From: Taudactylus pleione
Lineage: Eukaryota; Chordata; Amphibia; Anura; Myobatrachidae
Assembly: GCA_031769625.1 (NCBI GenBank)
Contig: JAUIMM010000188.1
Span: 11,213,001-11,277,000 of the forward strand
Reading direction: 5' to 3'
Length of the DNA: 64,000 nt
The notes beneath the pieces are model-generated. The model worked only from the letters and a program-made list of their open reading frames with translations, searched no databases and had not been told where the DNA came from. The number at the start of each line of letters is the position of its first letter. Positions within the stretch are counted from its first letter, which is position 1. Below, in pieces: positions 61,720 to 64,000 of the stretch. Position numbers and translations under genes: made by a program.

Positions 61720-62192
61720 GGCCCTGATTCAGACCCACTCGCAAGCGGCTGTCCGCTCGCAAGTGGGTCGATGGTGTGCACTGCGCATGCGCACGACGGA
61801 GGGAGCTCCGTCGTGCGCATGCGCCAGACGCGACGAGCGAAGGACTTTCCTTTGCTCGTAGTGTCTGATCAAAGGGGGCGTGCTGTCGATGTTGACTGAC
61901 AGCACGCCCCCTTTGGTGGGCGTGCCGGGGGCGTGCCTGCCAGACGGAGGCGTTCCCAAGTCAAAATCACTCCTGGCCTTGCGGTTGAGAAACTCAACCG
62001 CAGGCTTCTGGTCGCACTGGCGATGGTCGCGATGGTCAAGACCATCGCGACCATCATCCTGCACGCTCGTATGTGCTGTGGGTGGTGACCCACAGGTATA
62101 CGAGCGTCCAGGAGGACGCTCCATTTTTATGGAGGACGGCCCTCATTCAGAGCGAGCGCTCTGCTCAGAGCGTCCGGCTCTGAATGAGGGCC
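61720..62192 (-). mobile_element. Hairpin-chain element, copy 2 (inverted)
   Basis: Same element as 34869-35398 in reverse orientation. Both ends are present: GGCCCTGATTCAGACCC at 61720 and GGCTCTGAATGAGGGCC at 62192. Hairpins corresponding to copy 1 numbers 12, 11, 10, 9, 5, 4, 3 and 1 follow in reversed order. Between 61955 and 61980 one arm of hairpin 8 (GGAGGCGTTCCCAA) runs straight into one arm of hairpin 6 (TCAAAATCACTCC), so a loop-to-loop deletion removed hairpin 7 and half of each neighbour. Confidence 0.85.
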
Positions 62193-62459
62193 ATAATTCC
62201 TTATTGCCACAATATGAAATTATAATTATCGGGACCAAGTCCCAATAAATGATAAATATTCCCCAGAAGAGAGTAGCCTGCACGGATCCATACAGCACTT
62301 CTAAACCGCTTATTTTAATGGCGGGACTGGCTTTTATAAACCAATGGGGATCGATGGCGGGGTTGGGTACGGGATGCCTGCGCTCGGGATCCCGGTGGTC
62401 AGAATCCCGACGCCGGCATACCAACAGGGTTAGCATACCAACACTTGTTAGTCGGTATG
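62193..62459. other. Short spacer with fragment of the CCCTAA-type element
   Basis: 62386-62460 contains GGGATCCCGGTGGTCAGAATCCC and GACGCCGGCATACC...GGTTAG, resembling the ends of the 7701-8222 element. GGTTAGCATACCAACAC and its inverse GTCGGTATGCTAACC form a hairpin. Otherwise nothing recognised. Confidence 0.45.
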
Positions 62460-63058
62460 CTAACCCTCTCCCTCACACCTTCATTCACACATCCTCCCAC
62501 CTGCATTCACTACTAACACCCTATCAGCACCCAGACACACACACTCTCTCCCGTGCATTCACTGCCAACACCCCAGCAGAACCCACACATTCTCCCTCGC
62601 TGCATTAACAGCCAACATCCCAGCAGCACCCTTACCCTGCATTTACTGCCAGCGCCCCAGCAGCACCCAGACACACACTCTCTCCCCTGCATTCACTGTC
62701 ACCACCCCAGCAGAACCCACATATTCTCCCTCGCTGCATTAACTGCCAACATCCCAGCAGCACACACACACCCTTACCATGCATTAACTGCCAGCACCCC
62801 AGCAGCAGCTAGACACACACTCTCTCCCCTGCATTCACTGCCAACACCCCAGCAGCACAGACACACACCCTCTCGTCTGCATTCACTACTTACACCGTAC
62901 AGTAGCAGCACAGACACACACTCTCTACCCTGTATTCACTGCCAAAACCCCAGCATCCTTTTTGAATTCAATGCTAACACCCCAGCAGCACACAGACACA
63001 CACCCTCCCGCCTGCATACACTACTAACACCTAGCAGCACCCAGACAGACACCCTCCC
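62460..63058. repeat. CA-rich minisatellite, left block
   Basis: Degenerate units built from CATTCACTGCCAACACCCCAG, CAGCACCCAGACACACAC and TCTCTCCCCTG, with ~50-bp sub-units and a ~100-bp composite period. The 248-codon frame over it is repeat-derived. Confidence 0.88.
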
Positions 63059-63365
63059 AATACTTGTCTACTCTCCTGGATTGGCTGAAAGGCTTATGAA
63101 TCTTCGGTGCAGCTTCCGGACACCTGGAAGAGCATTCAAGTCTCCCGGAGGTCACAGTGCCCCCTACCCCATCCACCCGGCGCTGCCCACTTTCTTAGTA
63201 AAGTGGGCCATCCATGCGGTCAATGACGCAATTCGTGCTGGATCATGTCATCATAGCCATGCCCCCTGCTTTAAAATGATAGTAATCTTGGCATTGTAAA
63301 GCAGGGCAGGGCCAAGATGATGCAATCGCGCAATCAGCCAGAAAGTTGGCAACTTTGACCATCTC
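63059..63365. other. Non-repetitive interruption in the CA-rich array
   Basis: About 300 bp with no array units, bounded by array sequence on both sides. GCCCTGCTTTAC...-type words (CCCCCTGCTTTAAAATGATAG and ATTGTAAAGCAGGGCAGGG) form a hairpin at ~63261-63312. Probably an unidentified insertion. Confidence 0.5.
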
Positions 63366-64000
63366 CCCCTGCATTCACTACTAACACCCCAGAATCACCC
63401 AGACACACTATCCCACCCTGCAATCACTGCTAACATCCCTGCAGCACCCAGACCCCACCTGCACTCACTACTAACACCCTAGAAGCACCTAAACACACTC
63501 TCCCCATCCCCTACATTCACTACTAACACTCCAGCAGCACCCAGACACACTCTCTCTCTCCCTGCATTTACTAAAACCCCAGCAGCACCCAGATACACTT
63601 TCCCATCCCCCTACATTCACTACTAACACCCCAGCAGCACCCAGACACACTCTCTCTCCCTGTATTTACTAACACCCCAGCAGCACCCAGTTACATTCTT
63701 CCCATCACGCTACATTCACTACTAACACCCCAGCAGCACCCAGATACACACACTCTCTCCCTGCATTCACTAACACCCCAGCAGCACCCAGTTACATTCT
63801 TCCCATCACGCTACATTCACTACTAACACCCCAGCAGCACCCAGACACACACTCTCTCTCCCTGCATTTACTAACACCCCAGCAGCACCCAGTTACATTC
63901 TTCCCATCACGCTACATTCACTACTAACACCCCAGCAGCACCAAGACACACACTCTCTCTCTCCCTGCATTCACTAACACCCCAGCAGCACCAAGACACA
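63366..64000. repeat. CA-rich minisatellite, right block (runs off window)
   Basis: Regular ~104-bp composite unit near the right edge: CATTCACTACTAACACCCCAG, CAGCACCCAGACACACACTC, CCTGCATTTACTAACACCCC, AGTTACATTCTTCCCATCACG. More homogeneous than the left block. Confidence 0.93.

Noticed and set aside
62553..63299. 248-codon frame rich in His, Ser, Pro and Thr
   Set aside because: Translation of the CA-rich minisatellite.

Overview
The window is vertebrate nuclear DNA, most likely from a frog with a large, transposon-rich genome. The evidence is a spliced vertebrate gene (LOXHD1), a tyrosine-recombinase (DIRS-type) retrotransposon, many fold-back MITEs with hAT, Harbinger and TTAA-type target duplications, and very large minisatellite arrays. 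The species cannot be named from the sequence alone. I see no tRNA, rRNA, CRISPR or bacterial operon.

The only host gene I can support is the 5' part of LOXHD1 on the minus strand. Exon 1 (27571-26833) encodes a long Lys/Glu-rich N-terminus ending in the conserved LYE-ELL segment. Exon 2 (7070-6956) encodes the start of the first PLAT domain. The splice phases fit exactly (a codon split 1+2), so intron 1 is about 19.8 kb. It contains a 12-bp repeat array (12960-15706), a 49-bp repeat array with higher-order structure (17388-24047) and at least four transposon insertions. Later exons are not recognisable here and presumably lie beyond base 1.

Upstream of LOXHD1 there is a nested insertion. 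A small hAT-like element (28471-34657, exact 8-bp target duplication GTTTAGAG) has been split by a 5.8-kb DIRS element (28568-34379, coding on the minus strand). The DIRS copy keeps its diagnostic inverted terminal repeats and an internal complementary region matching both outer ends perfectly. Its gag, pol and recombinase frames are broken by two frameshifts, two stop codons and an in-frame loss in the RT palm.

From 34.8 to 62.2 kb two inverted copies of an unusual element made almost wholly of consecutive hairpins (34869-35398 and 61720-62192) bracket a satellite domain. That domain is a 22.5-kb array of 50-bp units with 2057-, 1301-, 1701- and 1903-bp higher-order duplications, followed by a 2-kb array of 34-bp units. 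Both unit types look like multimers of one ~17-bp precursor. The right edge (62460-64000) is a third kind of array, CA-rich and about 104 bp in period, running off the window.

Most long open frames here (up to 418 codons) are by-products of satellite periodicity and are not reported as genes.
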